Positions 15,889-24,833 are shown, counted from the stretch's first letter. The stretch: 64,000 nucleotides of DNA from Pseudosulfitobacter pseudonitzschiae (GCF_900129395.1 NZ_FQVP01000008.1:1-64000); one strand, 5' to 3'. Program-made: numbers and translations. The notes: generated by a model not told the origin, from the letters alone.

Positions 15889-17103
15889 TCAGAGCGGCGC
15901 GCGCAGCCAGTCGGGCGCAAAGTCGATTTCGCTGACCCCGGCGAGGTTCAGGATGCGGTTCAACTCTGCCATCAGGGCCGCCGTGCGTCCCTTGCCCCAG
16001 CGGATGCCACGTTCGGGCCAGCAGGCGCGAACCCTGAGCGTGTCTTCCGCGCGAAAGGCCTTCATGTCGATGCGTCCCACCAGCCGGTCGCCTTCGAGGA
16101 TTGGAAAGACATAGTAGCCATAGGTGCGTTTGGGTTCAGGGACGAACACCTCGATCCGGTAGTGAAAGCCGAACAGTTGCTCGGCGCGTTTGCGGTCGCG
16201 CAGGGCGGGGTCAAAGGGGCTGAGGATGCGCAGGCGCGGGCTCGGTGGCGATTGTATCGCCGGATCGTCCAGCAGGTCGGGACGGGCATAGGCGGCGCGC
16301 AGGCTGCCGTCGGCGCTCTGGATGTCCACGGGGACGATGGTCCCACGCGCCAGCGCCTGTTTGACCCATATCTGCGCCTCGGCAGGGCGGATGTGGCCCC
16401 AGAAGGCGGCCAGTTCGCTGTGCGAGGCAAAGCCGAGGCGATCCAGCGCCTGTGAACAACACCAGTCGATGGTTTCCTCGGTGCCCGGCGCGTTGGCGGG
16501 ATCGGTCAGCGCCGTGTCGATCACGCGTTCGGTCAGGTCATAGCGTTTCTGGAACCCGCTGCGCCCGGTGACGGCCAGCGCGCCCGACCGCCACAGGTAT
16601 TCCAGTGCAGTCTTGGACGGGTGCCAGTCCCACCAGCCGCCCGAGCCTTTCTTTTCATCCGTGCCCACATCCGATGAGGAACAGGCCCCGTTGTCGCGGA
16701 TGTGGTCCAGTACCGTCTGGTATTGTGCCTCGAACCCGGCGCGACGGTCCTTGCTCCACGCCTTTTTCAGTCGCTCGGCGTCGCGGGTGCGGCGCATGTG
16801 CCATTGAGGATAGAACTCGATGGGAATGACGGCCGCGTCATGCGTCCAATGTTCAAACAGGGCGCGATCACGGGTGTAGAGCGTGTCCAGCGCCTTGGGT
16901 CGATAGCGGGGCCGACGGGCGAACAGGATCAGGTCGTGGGCTCGGGCCACGGTGTTGATGCTGTCCAGCTGGACAAACCCCAGGCGGGTGATCAGCGTTT
17001 TCAGGGGGTCGCCGTGGGCCGCACCCTGCGGGGGTTCGTGCAACGCATGGCGGTCCAGAAAGACTCGCCTTGCGCTGGTGTTGTCAAGAACGGGTCGCGT
17101 CAC
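15889..17103 (-). CDS. YcaQ-like (HTH_42) DNA glycosylase, interstrand-crosslink repair
   Basis: This 404-residue winged-helix protein is of the YcaQ/AlkZ superfamily. The catalytic Gln-x-Asp motif is visible as Q45-L46-D47 in GFVQLDSINTVARAHDL, and the middle carries the RPRYRPKALDTLY and EHWTHDAAVIP segments of YcaQ. The family unhooks interstrand DNA crosslinks and N-alkyl purines. It starts with GTG, overlapping the stop of the LacI-type gene upstream (GTGA). It is therefore probably co-transcribed with a sugar-type regulator, an unusual pairing. Confidence 0.85.
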   Translation of the reverse strand: MTRPVLDNTSARRVFLDRHALHEPPQGAAHGDPLKTLITRLGFVQLDSINTVARAHDLILFARRPRYRPKALDTLYTRDRALFEHWTHDAAVIPIEFYPQWHMRRTRDAERLKKAWSKDRRAGFEAQYQTVLDHIRDNGACSSSDVGTDEKKGSGGWWDWHPSKTALEYLWRSGALAVTGRSGFQKRYDLTERVIDTALTDPANAPGTEETIDWCCSQALDRLGFASHSELAAFWGHIRPAEAQIWVKQALARGTIVPVDIQSADGSLRAAYARPDLLDDPAIQSPPSPRLRILSPFDPALRDRKRAEQLFGFHYRIEVFVPEPKRTYGYYVFPILEGDRLVGRIDMKAFRAEDTLRVRACWPERGIRWGKGRTAALMAELNRILNLAGVSEIDFAPDWLRAPL

Positions 17104-18140
17104 ACGCGGCGGCGGCGCAACGTATCGCCAAGGCTGAGCTTGGGTGTGAGGGTGATTTTCTGCGGCTCGGTCGGCGCGCCCTCTCGTCCGTGGTCGCGGA
17201 TGATCTCGGCGGCGGCCCGGCCGATCTCGAGACGGCAGGCGTCCATTGTCGCCAACTGGCGCGGCAGACCCTGAAGCAGTTCAACCCCGTTGAAGCCGGC
17301 CAAGCCGATCTGTCCGGGCACGTCGATGCCCTGGTCAAGCAAGTACAACAGCCCGCCTGCACCAATCATGTCGTTGGAATAGTATAGGAAATCCAGGTCC
17401 GGGCTGCGGTCCAGCATTGCCTTGGTCATCTCGCGGCCCTTGGCCAGCGCCGAGCCGCCCGAGTAAAATTCGCGGTCCTCGATTTCAATCCCGGCCTTGG
17501 CCAGATGTTCGGTAAACCCTTCGAACCGTTTGCGTGCACGGTGGTCCAGCGGCATCTTGGTGCCCATGAAGCCGATGTGCTGATAGCCCTGTTTCAGGAT
17601 CGCGCGGGCCATCTCTGCACCTGCGCGACGGTGCGAGATCCCCACCATCGAATCGACACAGCGCCCGTCGGTGTCCATGATCTCGACCACGGGAATGCCT
17701 GCGTTCATCATCATGGCGCGGGCGGCGTCCGTGTGTTCCAGCCCTGCGATGATCACACCCGATGGCCGCCAGGACAGCATCTCGTACAGCACCCGTTCTT
17801 CTTTCTCGGGCAGATAGTCGGTGACACCCACGACCGCTTGCAGCGGCGTGTCGTCCAGGATCTGGTTGATGCCGGTCAGCACTTCGGGAAACACCATGTT
17901 GCCAAGCGACGGGATGATCACCGCCACAAGGTTGACCCGCTTCGACGCCAGCGACCCCGCGATCTGGTTGGGCACGTAGCCCAGCGTCGTCGCCGCTTCG
18001 AGCACCTTTTTACGCGTCGCTTCAGAGACATCACCGCGATTGCGCAACACGCGGCTGACGGTCATTTCGGAAACCCCCGACGCTTCGGAAACGTCACGCA
18101 GGGTGAGAGGGCGCTGGGGGCGGTCAGTCACAAAAGCCAT
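17100..18140 (-). CDS. LacI-family transcriptional regulator
   Basis: This 346-residue regulator has a LacI-type HTH at 13-32 (LRDVSEASGVSEMTVSRVLR) and a hinge helix SLASKR. A periplasmic-binding-like sensor domain follows from about residue 65 and resembles gluconate regulators (GntR of the LacI class). The ligand is unknown. No sugar or gluconate gene is adjacent; the overlapping downstream gene encodes a YcaQ-like glycosylase. Targets are probably elsewhere in the genome. Confidence 0.88.
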   Translation of the reverse strand: MAFVTDRPQRPLTLRDVSEASGVSEMTVSRVLRNRGDVSEATRKKVLEAATTLGYVPNQIAGSLASKRVNLVAVIIPSLGNMVFPEVLTGINQILDDTPLQAVVGVTDYLPEKEERVLYEMLSWRPSGVIIAGLEHTDAARAMMMNAGIPVVEIMDTDGRCVDSMVGISHRRAGAEMARAILKQGYQHIGFMGTKMPLDHRARKRFEGFTEHLAKAGIEIEDREFYSGGSALAKGREMTKAMLDRSPDLDFLYYSNDMIGAGGLLYLLDQGIDVPGQIGLAGFNGVELLQGLPRQLATMDACRLEIGRAAAEIIRDHGREGAPTEPQKITLTPKLSLGDTLRRRRV

Positions 18141-18245
18141 CCTGTTGTCATGCTGGGATCAGTAAGCCCCAGCCGCACAAAAGGTGCAAGTCTGCTCGGT
18201 CGTTTGGTGACAAAGGAAGCAAGAGGCGCTATGCGTCTGCGCGGC

Positions 18246-18322
18246 GGCCCCGTGGCTCAACTGGATAGAGCAGCCCCCTCCTAAGGGGCAGGTTGCAGGT
18301 TCGAATCCTGCCGGGGTCACCA
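18246..18322 (+). tRNA. tRNA-Arg (anticodon CCT)
   Basis: A complete 77-base cloverleaf: acceptor GGCCCCG pairs with CGGGGTC (one G-T pair), and the D-arm contains GGCTCAACTGGATAGAGCA. The anticodon loop CTCCTAA gives CCT, the T-arm holds GGTTCGAATCC, and CCA is encoded. It reads the AGG codon. Confidence 0.95.
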
Positions 18323-18471
18323 AACCAGCTGAAAACGTGATTTGTGTGGAAGCTTGCCACGCGGCTTTCGAAGTGCTTGGGCGGACTCTTGTACAGAATT
18401 GGCATGATTTCGTACATCTTATCGCGCGCAGGAACGCGGGCGGGGATCGACGATGGCATGGGTGAGGTGCG

Positions 18472-18936
18472 TTAAGCCGGTGAGCGGTCCAGTGGGAAGG
18501 TGACAGGCTCGAGCAGTTCGATGATGACGCCTCCGGGGCCTTCGAAGATCGCGTTGCGCACATTCACCGCTGGCGTGCCAAGTGCCAGTGATTCAGCCTG
18601 GGTCACTCGCGTTGCCCCCGCTGCAATGATGTGCCGACTGGCGTCGTGCAGATCACTCACGGTCAGGCACATATGCGCCAAGGCGCCGGTTGCGACCTCT
18701 TGGCCCCGCGCGGCGCTTGCGCCCTGCATCGGGATGGCGGCATCCAGATCAAAGAGTTCGATCCAGCTGCGCGCGTCGGCGCTTTGCATCATGACGGCGG
18801 TGTCGATTTTATACGCGGGCAAGTGCCAATGGTGGACCTTTTGGTAACCTAGGGCCTGAAAAAAGGTCACGGCCTGTTCCAGGTCCGGTGCGCGCAGGGC
18901 AACGTGATGCAGACCGATGAAGGGTTGATTGGTCAT
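18472..18936 (-). CDS. VOC-superfamily (glyoxalase/dioxygenase-like) protein
   Basis: This 154-residue protein has two beta-alpha-beta-beta-beta repeats of the vicinal oxygen chelate fold: LHHVALRAPDLEQAVTFFQALGY near the N-terminus and AHMCLTVSDLHDASRHI in the second half, ending IFEGPGGVIIELLEP. The metal ligands His (LHH), His (AHM) and Glu (IELLE) look present. The substrate is unknown. It is divergent from an HxlR regulator 49 bases away, so it is probably the regulator's target. Confidence 0.85.
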   Translation of the reverse strand: MTNQPFIGLHHVALRAPDLEQAVTFFQALGYQKVHHWHLPAYKIDTAVMMQSADARSWIELFDLDAAIPMQGASAARGQEVATGALAHMCLTVSDLHDASRHIIAAGATRVTQAESLALGTPAVNVRNAIFEGPGGVIIELLEPVTFPLDRSPA

Positions 18937-18940
18937 GGGA

Positions 18941-18962
18941 GCCTCTCTTATTTACAAGAGGC
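18941..18962. promoter_or_regulatory. Inverted repeat between VOC gene and HxlR regulator
   Basis: GCCTCT at 18941-18946 and AGAGGC at 18957-18962 are separated by an AT-rich 10-base spacer. It lies in the 48-base divergent intergenic region. The position suits an HxlR operator controlling both genes; binding is inferred. Confidence 0.45.
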
Positions 18963-18984
18963 ACAATGTGCGGAAGGGACCTGT

Positions 18985-19344
18985 GTGGACCAGTCTGACA
19001 ATTTTGACATAGCTGCGCGCGGCTGGACGACTGTGCAGGGGCGCAACCGCGATGCCTTGCATGGATGGTGCGATCTGGCCGTGGGGTTGCAGGCTGTACG
19101 GGGGCAGTGGAAAGCGTCGATCATCGTTGCGCTTTCCGAAGGGGCCGACAGTCTGCCACAGTTGCAAAAGCGTTTGCCCGATGCGGATCGTCGCGTGCTT
19201 GTGCGGGCATTGCGGCAGCTTGAAGCGGATGCGCTTGTTGTACGGACCGAGACGACACAGGTGACATATACGCTGACACCGGACGGGGTCGCGCTGGCAG
19301 ACATCCTGCGCGCGCTGGCCGAATGGCAGGCGCAGCGCGGGTAA
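18985..19344 (+). CDS. HxlR-family winged-helix regulator
   Basis: This 119-residue regulator has the HxlR layout: WCDLAVGLQAVRGQWKASII near 28-47, the recognition region LPQLQKRLPDADRRVLVRALRQLEADALV, and a wing TQVTYTLTPDGVALADIL. HxlR proteins are MarR-like dimers, often responding to electrophiles. I chose the GTG at 18985 because GGAAGGGA lies just before it; the open frame upstream overlaps the divergent VOC gene. Confidence 0.8.
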   Translation: MDQSDNFDIAARGWTTVQGRNRDALHGWCDLAVGLQAVRGQWKASIIVALSEGADSLPQLQKRLPDADRRVLVRALRQLEADALVVRTETTQVTYTLTPDGVALADILRALAEWQAQRG

Positions 19345-19350
19345 CCGGGG

Positions 19351-20088
19351 TCAGTTCTTCAGAGTGTAGCTGGGCAATTGCTGGAAGGCGTCTTTCAACG
19401 CATCGCCCCAACCGTTCGAGATCGCCTGATAGACGCTGTCGGTGGCGTCGATGCGTGTCAGCCGCATGGGGTTCAGGCTGTCGCGGTCATAGATCATCAG
19501 ATCAAAGGGCAGGCCGACGCTGAGGTTCGATTTGACGGTCGAATCAAAGGACACCAGCAGCAGTTTGACCGCGTCTTCAAAGCTCATTTCGCGGTCATAG
19601 GTCCGCACAAGGATGGGCTTGCCGTATTTGGTTTCACCGATCTGGAAGAACGGCGTGTCGTCGGTGATTTCGATAAAGTTGCCTTCGGGGTAGATCAGGA
19701 AGATTGTCGGTTTTCCGGTCCCGATCTGGCCGCCCAGAATGACCGAGGCGCGGAACTGGTCCGCGGCCCCCTGGCCATTGGGGGACGAATTTACGATCAC
19801 TTCGTTCAGGGTTTCACCGACCAGACGGGCGACCTGGAACATGGTGGACTGACGCAGGATCGACGGATCGCGTTCCTCGGCGGTTTTGGACCGCTCTTCC
19901 AGCAGGCTGATCATCGCCTGCGTGGTGGCAAGGTTGCCTGCCGTCATCAGCACGATGGACCGCTCGCCGGGCACGTCAAAGCTGAATATCTTGCGGGTCA
20001 CGGCAAAGTTGTCGACGCCCGCGCTGGTGCGCGTGTCGGCCATAAAGACCAAGCCCTTATCAAGCCGCATGCCGACGCAGTAAGTCAT
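19351..20088 (-). CDS. Anbu-type proteasome-like peptidase
   Basis: This 245-residue Ntn hydrolase is of the Anbu (ancestral beta subunit) family. It starts MTYCVGMRLDKG. After Met removal the nucleophile would be Thr1, with Asp17 and Lys32 in the positions of the proteasomal Thr-Asp-Lys set. Anbu forms HslV-like open rings or spirals, and its natural substrate is not known. I chose the start at 20088 because the nucleophile must be residue 2; the frame extends 20 codons further upstream. It is the last of four co-directional genes with transglutaminase, alpha-E and circularly permuted ATP-grasp proteins. Confidence 0.9.
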   Translation of the reverse strand: MTYCVGMRLDKGLVFMADTRTSAGVDNFAVTRKIFSFDVPGERSIVLMTAGNLATTQAMISLLEERSKTAEERDPSILRQSTMFQVARLVGETLNEVIVNSSPNGQGAADQFRASVILGGQIGTGKPTIFLIYPEGNFIEITDDTPFFQIGETKYGKPILVRTYDREMSFEDAVKLLLVSFDSTVKSNLSVGLPFDLMIYDRDSLNPMRLTRIDATDSVYQAISNGWGDALKDAFQQLPSYTLKN

Positions 20089-20122
20089 TTTGCAAAATCC
20101 AAAGAAGGTTCGATGACTGTGA

Positions 20123-20944
20123 TTACTGCTGGACTTGCAAAGACACAATCATCGATTCGTCCGCAGACCCCATTCGCATGCCTTCGATGGGAGATGCTTC
20201 TTTTGCGTCACGGCCCACGGCGATGCGGATATAGCGTTCGTCTGGCGAAATGCCGTTCGAGACGTCGAAACCAACCCAGCCCAACGTGTCCAGATGCACC
20301 TCGGCCCAGGCATGGCTGGCATCTTGGTCGACCTGATCGTCCATCATCAGATAGCCCGAGACATAGCGTGCGGGCAGGCCCGCCAGACGGGCTGCCGCGA
20401 TGAAGATTTGCGCGTGGTCCTGACACACGCCCTTGCCACCGGCGAGCGCCTCTTCGGCGGTGGTGGTGGCGTCGGTGTGGCCGGATTCGTAGGGCACCGC
20501 TTTCAGGATTGCGGCAGACAGCGCATGCAGGCCGGTCAGCAAGTCGTCGTGTTTGTCCAGCGTGCGGGCAAATGCCTTGATCTTGGGGCCAGCTTCGGTT
20601 GTCGGTGTCGGCATTCGCAGCAGGTACAGCGGAACGCGGCCATAGACCTTGCCAAAGACGCCGTGGGTGTCTTCGGTGTTTATGGTGCCCTGTGCGGTGA
20701 TCTCGACCGCGTCGCCTTCGGGTGTGATCGAAACCAGGTCCGTCAGGTTGCCGTGGTGATCGGTGTACGAACACTCGATCTTGCCGCCTGTCACGGTCAG
20801 GGTCCAGTCAGAGACAGATTGCATATGCGACGCCACCGGCCGCAGCCGGATCTTTTGCAACCCGTAGATGACAGGTGCGTCATAGGCATAACGGGTCGTG
20901 TGCGTGACATGCAGTTGCAACTGATGTTTCCTGTCTGTGATCAA
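20123..20944 (-). CDS. Transglutaminase-like protein of the Anbu cluster
   Basis: This 273-residue protein has an N-terminal bacterial transglutaminase-like beta domain (HVTHTTRYAYDAPVIYGLQKIRLRP) and a papain-fold catalytic core. The triad is visible as Cys174 in GVCQDHA, His211 in SHAWAEV and Asp227 in GWVGFD. The core may act as a peptidase, amidase or amide-bond transferase. The start is a TTG overlapping the alpha-E stop (TTGA). It lies between alpha-E and Anbu, as in other proteobacterial Anbu operons. Confidence 0.88.
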   Translation of the reverse strand: MITDRKHQLQLHVTHTTRYAYDAPVIYGLQKIRLRPVASHMQSVSDWTLTVTGGKIECSYTDHHGNLTDLVSITPEGDAVEITAQGTINTEDTHGVFGKVYGRVPLYLLRMPTPTTEAGPKIKAFARTLDKHDDLLTGLHALSAAILKAVPYESGHTDATTTAEEALAGGKGVCQDHAQIFIAAARLAGLPARYVSGYLMMDDQVDQDASHAWAEVHLDTLGWVGFDVSNGISPDERYIRIAVGRDAKEASPIEGMRMGSADESMIVSLQVQQ

Positions 20945-21882
20945 TAGTTGAAACGATAGTCTTTTTCGATCTGCGCGCCCAGTGCGGCGACGTCCGAAAT
21001 GATCGTGCCCAGAACGTCGTGCAGTCCCTCTTCGATGATCGAATGGATGTCGCGTCCTTTCAGCCGTGCCGCAAGACGGTCAGCCATGTCATGCGACGGG
21101 CGGCGGTCACAGTATTCTTCGGCCAGATAATCGAGGTTTTCGACGATCTGCCCTGCACAGAAGGCCAGCGACCGGGGCATACGCCGGTCCAGCACAAGGA
21201 AGTTGGCGATATTGGTGGCGGTATAGTCCTCTTCCACGGCCCAGCGATAGGACCGGTGCGCCGAGACGGAGCGCAGCAGGGTTTCCCACTGCACGTTGTC
21301 CATGCGGCTGCCCACCAGCGACGGAGACGGCAGCAAAGTGTAGTATTTCACGTCGATGATCCGCGCGGTGCTGTCCATGCGTTCGATGAAGGTGCCCAGA
21401 CGGCAGAAATCATAGATATCGTTGCGCAGCATGGTGCCGTGCAGCGCACCACGCACCAGTGCCGATTGCTGGCGGATGATCGACAGCACTTCGGGCAGGT
21501 CGGTGTCTGGCACCGGGTTTTTCAACAGTTCGGTGATCAGCATCCAGGTTTCGTTCACCGCGGACCACACTTCGGTGGTCAGCGCCGTACGGACCAGCCG
21601 CGCATTGTCGCGGGCCTGTTTGACCACTGACAGAACCGACGACGGGTTGTCGGTGTCGCGCAGCAGATAGTCGATCACATTGGTGCTGTTGAATTCGGAA
21701 TGCTTGGCAGTGAAACCCTGTTGGGCCGCCGAGGTCACAATGACCGATTTCCATTCGGTTTCGGTGTTTGTCGAACGTGTCAGGGCGATGCGAAATCCGG
21801 CCTCGATCAAACGGGCGTTGTTTTCCGCCCGCTCCAGACCCCGGAACATCCAGTACAGACCGCCTGCGGTTTTTCCCAGCAT
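20941..21882 (-). CDS. Alpha-E domain protein (DUF403) of the Anbu cluster
   Basis: This 313-residue all-helical protein begins MLGKTAGGLYWMFRGLERAENNARLIEAG, the alpha-E/DUF403 signature. It carries several conserved Arg, Glu and Asp residues, such as RLGTFIERMDSTARIIDVKY in the middle. The biochemical role is not known; the family occurs almost only with circularly permuted ATP-grasp proteins. It starts two bases after the ATP-grasp stop and overlaps the transglutaminase start, so the three proteins are probably made together. Confidence 0.9.
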   Translation of the reverse strand: MLGKTAGGLYWMFRGLERAENNARLIEAGFRIALTRSTNTETEWKSVIVTSAAQQGFTAKHSEFNSTNVIDYLLRDTDNPSSVLSVVKQARDNARLVRTALTTEVWSAVNETWMLITELLKNPVPDTDLPEVLSIIRQQSALVRGALHGTMLRNDIYDFCRLGTFIERMDSTARIIDVKYYTLLPSPSLVGSRMDNVQWETLLRSVSAHRSYRWAVEEDYTATNIANFLVLDRRMPRSLAFCAGQIVENLDYLAEEYCDRRPSHDMADRLAARLKGRDIHSIIEEGLHDVLGTIISDVAALGAQIEKDYRFNY

Positions 21883-21883
21883 A

Positions 21884-23308
21884 TCAGTCTTCCAATACCC
21901 ATGTGTCTTTGGTGCCGCCGCCCTGGCTTGAGTTCACCACAAGCGACCCTTCTTTCAACGCAACCCGCGTCAGCCCGCCGGGTGTAATGTTGACCCCCTC
22001 GGGTGACACCAGCGCAAAGGGGCGCAGGTCGACGTGGCGCGGGGCCAGTCCGGCGTCGGTAAAGATTGGCACGGTGGACAGCGACAGCGTTGGTTGTGCG
22101 ATATAATTGGACGGGCGCGCCTTCAGCTTGGCGGCAAAATCCGCAAGCTCTTGCTTGCTGGCGGCGGGGCCGACCAACATGCCGTAGCCGCCTGAACCGT
22201 GGACTTCCTTGACCACCAGGTCGGCCAGGTTGTCCAAGACGTATTTAAGCGAGTCTGCCTCGGAGCAGCGGTAGGTTTCCACGTTTTTCAGGATTGCGCG
22301 TTCACCGGTGTAGAACTCGACGATGTCGGGCATGTAGCTGTAGATCGCCTTGTCATCGGCCACGCCCGTGCCCGGAGCGTTGGCAATGGTGATGTTGCCT
22401 GCGCGGTAGACATCCATGATGCCGGGGACACCCAGCAACGAGTCCGGGTTGAACGTCAGCGGGTCCAGAAAATCGTCGTCGATCCGGCGATAGATCACGT
22501 CGATGACCTTGTGTCCTTGGGTGGTGCGCATGGCGATCCTGCCATCGACGATTCGCAGGTCGTGTCCTTCGACCAGCTCGACACCCATTTGATCGGCAAG
22601 GAATGAATGTTCGTAATAGGCCGAGTTGTGGATGCCCGGCGTCAGCACCGCCACCGTGGGGCGGCCTTCGCAACTGGACGGGGCACAGGCCGCCAGCGAC
22701 CGGCGCAGGTTCTTGGGGTAGTCGCTGACCGGCTGAACCTTGATCTTGCTGAACAACTCGGGGAACATTTGCAGCATCGTCTCGCGGTTTTCCAGCATGT
22801 AGCTGACCCCGGACGGCGTGCGCGCATTGTCCTCCAGAACAAAGAATTCGCCCTCGCCGGTGCAGACGATATCGGTGCCGACGATGTGGGTGTAAACATC
22901 GCCCGGCGGGGTGAATCCGATCATTTGCGGCAGAAAAGCGTCGTTGTTCTGGATCAGTTCGATCGGAACGACACCCGCCCGCAGGATTTCCTGACGGTTG
23001 TAGATGTCATGCAGGAAGGCGTTGACCGCACGCACCCGCTGGTCGATCCCGCGGCTGAGCTTGGCCCATTCCGCCGAGGTCAGGATGCGCGGTACCAGGT
23101 CGAACGGGATCAGCCGTTCTTCGGCATCGGCCTGTCCGTAGACGTTGAAGGTGATGCCTGTACGCCGGAAGAAGGCTTCGGCTTCTTGGGCTTTGCGGGA
23201 CAGTCGCGCGGTGTCTTGCCGCGAGAACCAAGCGTTATAATCGACATAGGGCGTGCGGACGTTGTCCTGCCCCATCATCTCGCTGAAATGCTGGCTTTGT
23301 GATGTCAT
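21884..23308 (-). CDS. Circularly permuted ATP-grasp type 2 protein of the Anbu cluster
   Basis: This 474-residue protein has the CP_ATPgrasp_2 layout. An N-terminal segment contains RTPSGVSYMLENRE, a central pre-grasp region contains TPGIHNSAYYEHSFLADQMG, the nucleotide loop reads VVKEVHGSGGYGMLVGP, and the C-terminal HVDLRPFAL is followed by GGLTRVAL. The family is predicted to form amide bonds between an acid and an amine, for example adding or making a peptide. The ATG at 23308 is preferred; nine extra codons are possible upstream. It is the first gene of the four-gene Anbu operon. Confidence 0.9.
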   Translation of the reverse strand: MTSQSQHFSEMMGQDNVRTPYVDYNAWFSRQDTARLSRKAQEAEAFFRRTGITFNVYGQADAEERLIPFDLVPRILTSAEWAKLSRGIDQRVRAVNAFLHDIYNRQEILRAGVVPIELIQNNDAFLPQMIGFTPPGDVYTHIVGTDIVCTGEGEFFVLEDNARTPSGVSYMLENRETMLQMFPELFSKIKVQPVSDYPKNLRRSLAACAPSSCEGRPTVAVLTPGIHNSAYYEHSFLADQMGVELVEGHDLRIVDGRIAMRTTQGHKVIDVIYRRIDDDFLDPLTFNPDSLLGVPGIMDVYRAGNITIANAPGTGVADDKAIYSYMPDIVEFYTGERAILKNVETYRCSEADSLKYVLDNLADLVVKEVHGSGGYGMLVGPAASKQELADFAAKLKARPSNYIAQPTLSLSTVPIFTDAGLAPRHVDLRPFALVSPEGVNITPGGLTRVALKEGSLVVNSSQGGGTKDTWVLED

Positions 23309-23610
23309 GACCCAAGAGTACAGCTTTGCGGTCAATGCGCAACTGCGCCGTTATCTCGACCCTTCTAAGCCCCCTGAATTGCTTAATTATAAGGCAGGTG
23401 AAAAGGCTGCCAGTGATGACGACTAAACGCTGCCGTAGGGTCAATTGCGGCGGTGATGGTCGGTAAATTCGATGTCGAAATTTGCGGGAAAATTTCGCCC
23501 GATCCGATCGATATCGCATTTTTCCGATCACCCTGTTTCACAGACCCTTGGCAAGGAACGGCCTGTCGTGGTGTGGTCGGCGGCAACCCCTCAGACTCAG
23601 GATCGCGCCC
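23309..23610. other. Divergent intergenic region between Anbu operon and FAD oxidoreductase
   Basis: This stretch of about 300 bases separates two divergent operons and must hold both promoters. It is locally AT-richer, for example TTGCTTAATTATAAGGCAGG near 23380-23400. GATCCGATCGATATCGCATT near 23500 contains overlapping GATC/CGAT palindromes. I see no clear operator, riboswitch or small ORF. Confidence 0.4.
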
Positions 23611-24822
23611 ATGACCACCCCCAGTTTTGCCCCGCCCCGACACGACAGTTATGATGTCATCCTGATTGGTGGCGCGATGTACGGATCATCCGTTGCATGG
23701 TGGCTGACGCATCTGGGGTTTGACGGTCGTATCCTGGTGATCGAACGCGACCCCAGCTATGCGATGTGCTCGACCGCGCACACCAACAGCTGCATCCGGC
23801 AGCAGTTCAGCAACGAGATCAACGTGCGTATCTCGCAGTTCGGGGCGGATTTTGTCCAGAATATGCGCGACCATATGGGTGACCCACAGGTGCCGAACCT
23901 GCCGATCCAGTCGTTCGGCTATATGTATCTGGCCGAGACCGAAGCGCAGGCGGAAAATCTGAAGCAGGCACAGGTGGTGCAGACTGCCTGTGGCGCGGGC
24001 ACCCGTCACATGACCGCCGCCGAGATCAAGGCGGCCTATCCATTCTACAACACCGATGACATCATCGCGGGCAATCACAACCTGATCGACGAAGGTTATT
24101 TCGACGGCGGCACCGTGTTCGACTGGTTCCGCAAGGGCGCGCGGGCGGGCGGTGTGGAATATGTGGCGAACGAGGTGACGGGGCTGACCCTGAATGCGGC
24201 AGGCACGCGCGTGACAGGTGTGACGCTGGCCACCGGGCAGGTGATTGCCTGCGGCACTGTCGTGAACGCTGCGGGGCCGCGTGCGGCCAGGGTGGCCGCG
24301 ATGGCGGGCATTCCGCTGCCGGTGGAGCCACGCAAACGCTTTACCTTTGTTTTTGCTGCAGCCCAGCGGCTGGACCGCGACCTGCCGCTGACCATCGACC
24401 CCAGCGGCGTGCATATGCGCAGCGACGGGCTGTATTACATGGCAGGTTGTCCGCCGGATGAGGACGGGGCCGTCGATGCCGACGACTTTGCCCCGGATCA
24501 CAGCATCTGGGAGAACAAGGTCTGGCCGGTGCTGGCCCACCGCGTGCCGCAGTTCGAGCAGATCAAGCTGGTGAATGAATGGGTTGGTCACTATGCCTTT
24601 AACACGCTCGATCAGAATGCCATTCTGGGGCCACATCCAGAGGTTTCGAACTTCATCTTCGTGAACGGGTTTTCGGGCCACGGCCTGCAACAATCCCCCG
24701 CCATCGGACGTGGCACCGCCGAGATGATCATACACGGCGCATATCGGTCGCTTGACCTGACCTCATTCCACTTTGACCGGATCGCACAGGGCGCAGGCTT
24801 TGTCGAAAAGGCCATCATCTAA
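23611..24822 (+). CDS. FAD-dependent oxidoreductase (DAO family)
   Basis: This 403-residue flavoprotein has a Rossmann ADP-binding motif near 16-27 (VILIGGAMYGSS, an unusual Ala-Met-Tyr variant) and an acidic strand end ILVIERD. It ends with the DAO signature GFSGHGLQQSPAIGR. It resembles sarcosine/amino-acid or FOXRED1-like oxidases, and the substrate is not predictable. The start at 23611 was chosen because the GGxxYG motif then sits at the usual distance; 43 codons more are open upstream without support. A uronate-dehydrogenase-like gene follows 11 bases later. Confidence 0.82.
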   Translation: MTTPSFAPPRHDSYDVILIGGAMYGSSVAWWLTHLGFDGRILVIERDPSYAMCSTAHTNSCIRQQFSNEINVRISQFGADFVQNMRDHMGDPQVPNLPIQSFGYMYLAETEAQAENLKQAQVVQTACGAGTRHMTAAEIKAAYPFYNTDDIIAGNHNLIDEGYFDGGTVFDWFRKGARAGGVEYVANEVTGLTLNAAGTRVTGVTLATGQVIACGTVVNAAGPRAARVAAMAGIPLPVEPRKRFTFVFAAAQRLDRDLPLTIDPSGVHMRSDGLYYMAGCPPDEDGAVDADDFAPDHSIWENKVWPVLAHRVPQFEQIKLVNEWVGHYAFNTLDQNAILGPHPEVSNFIFVNGFSGHGLQQSPAIGRGTAEMIIHGAYRSLDLTSFHFDRIAQGAGFVEKAII

Positions 24823-24833
24823 AGGACTTATCC

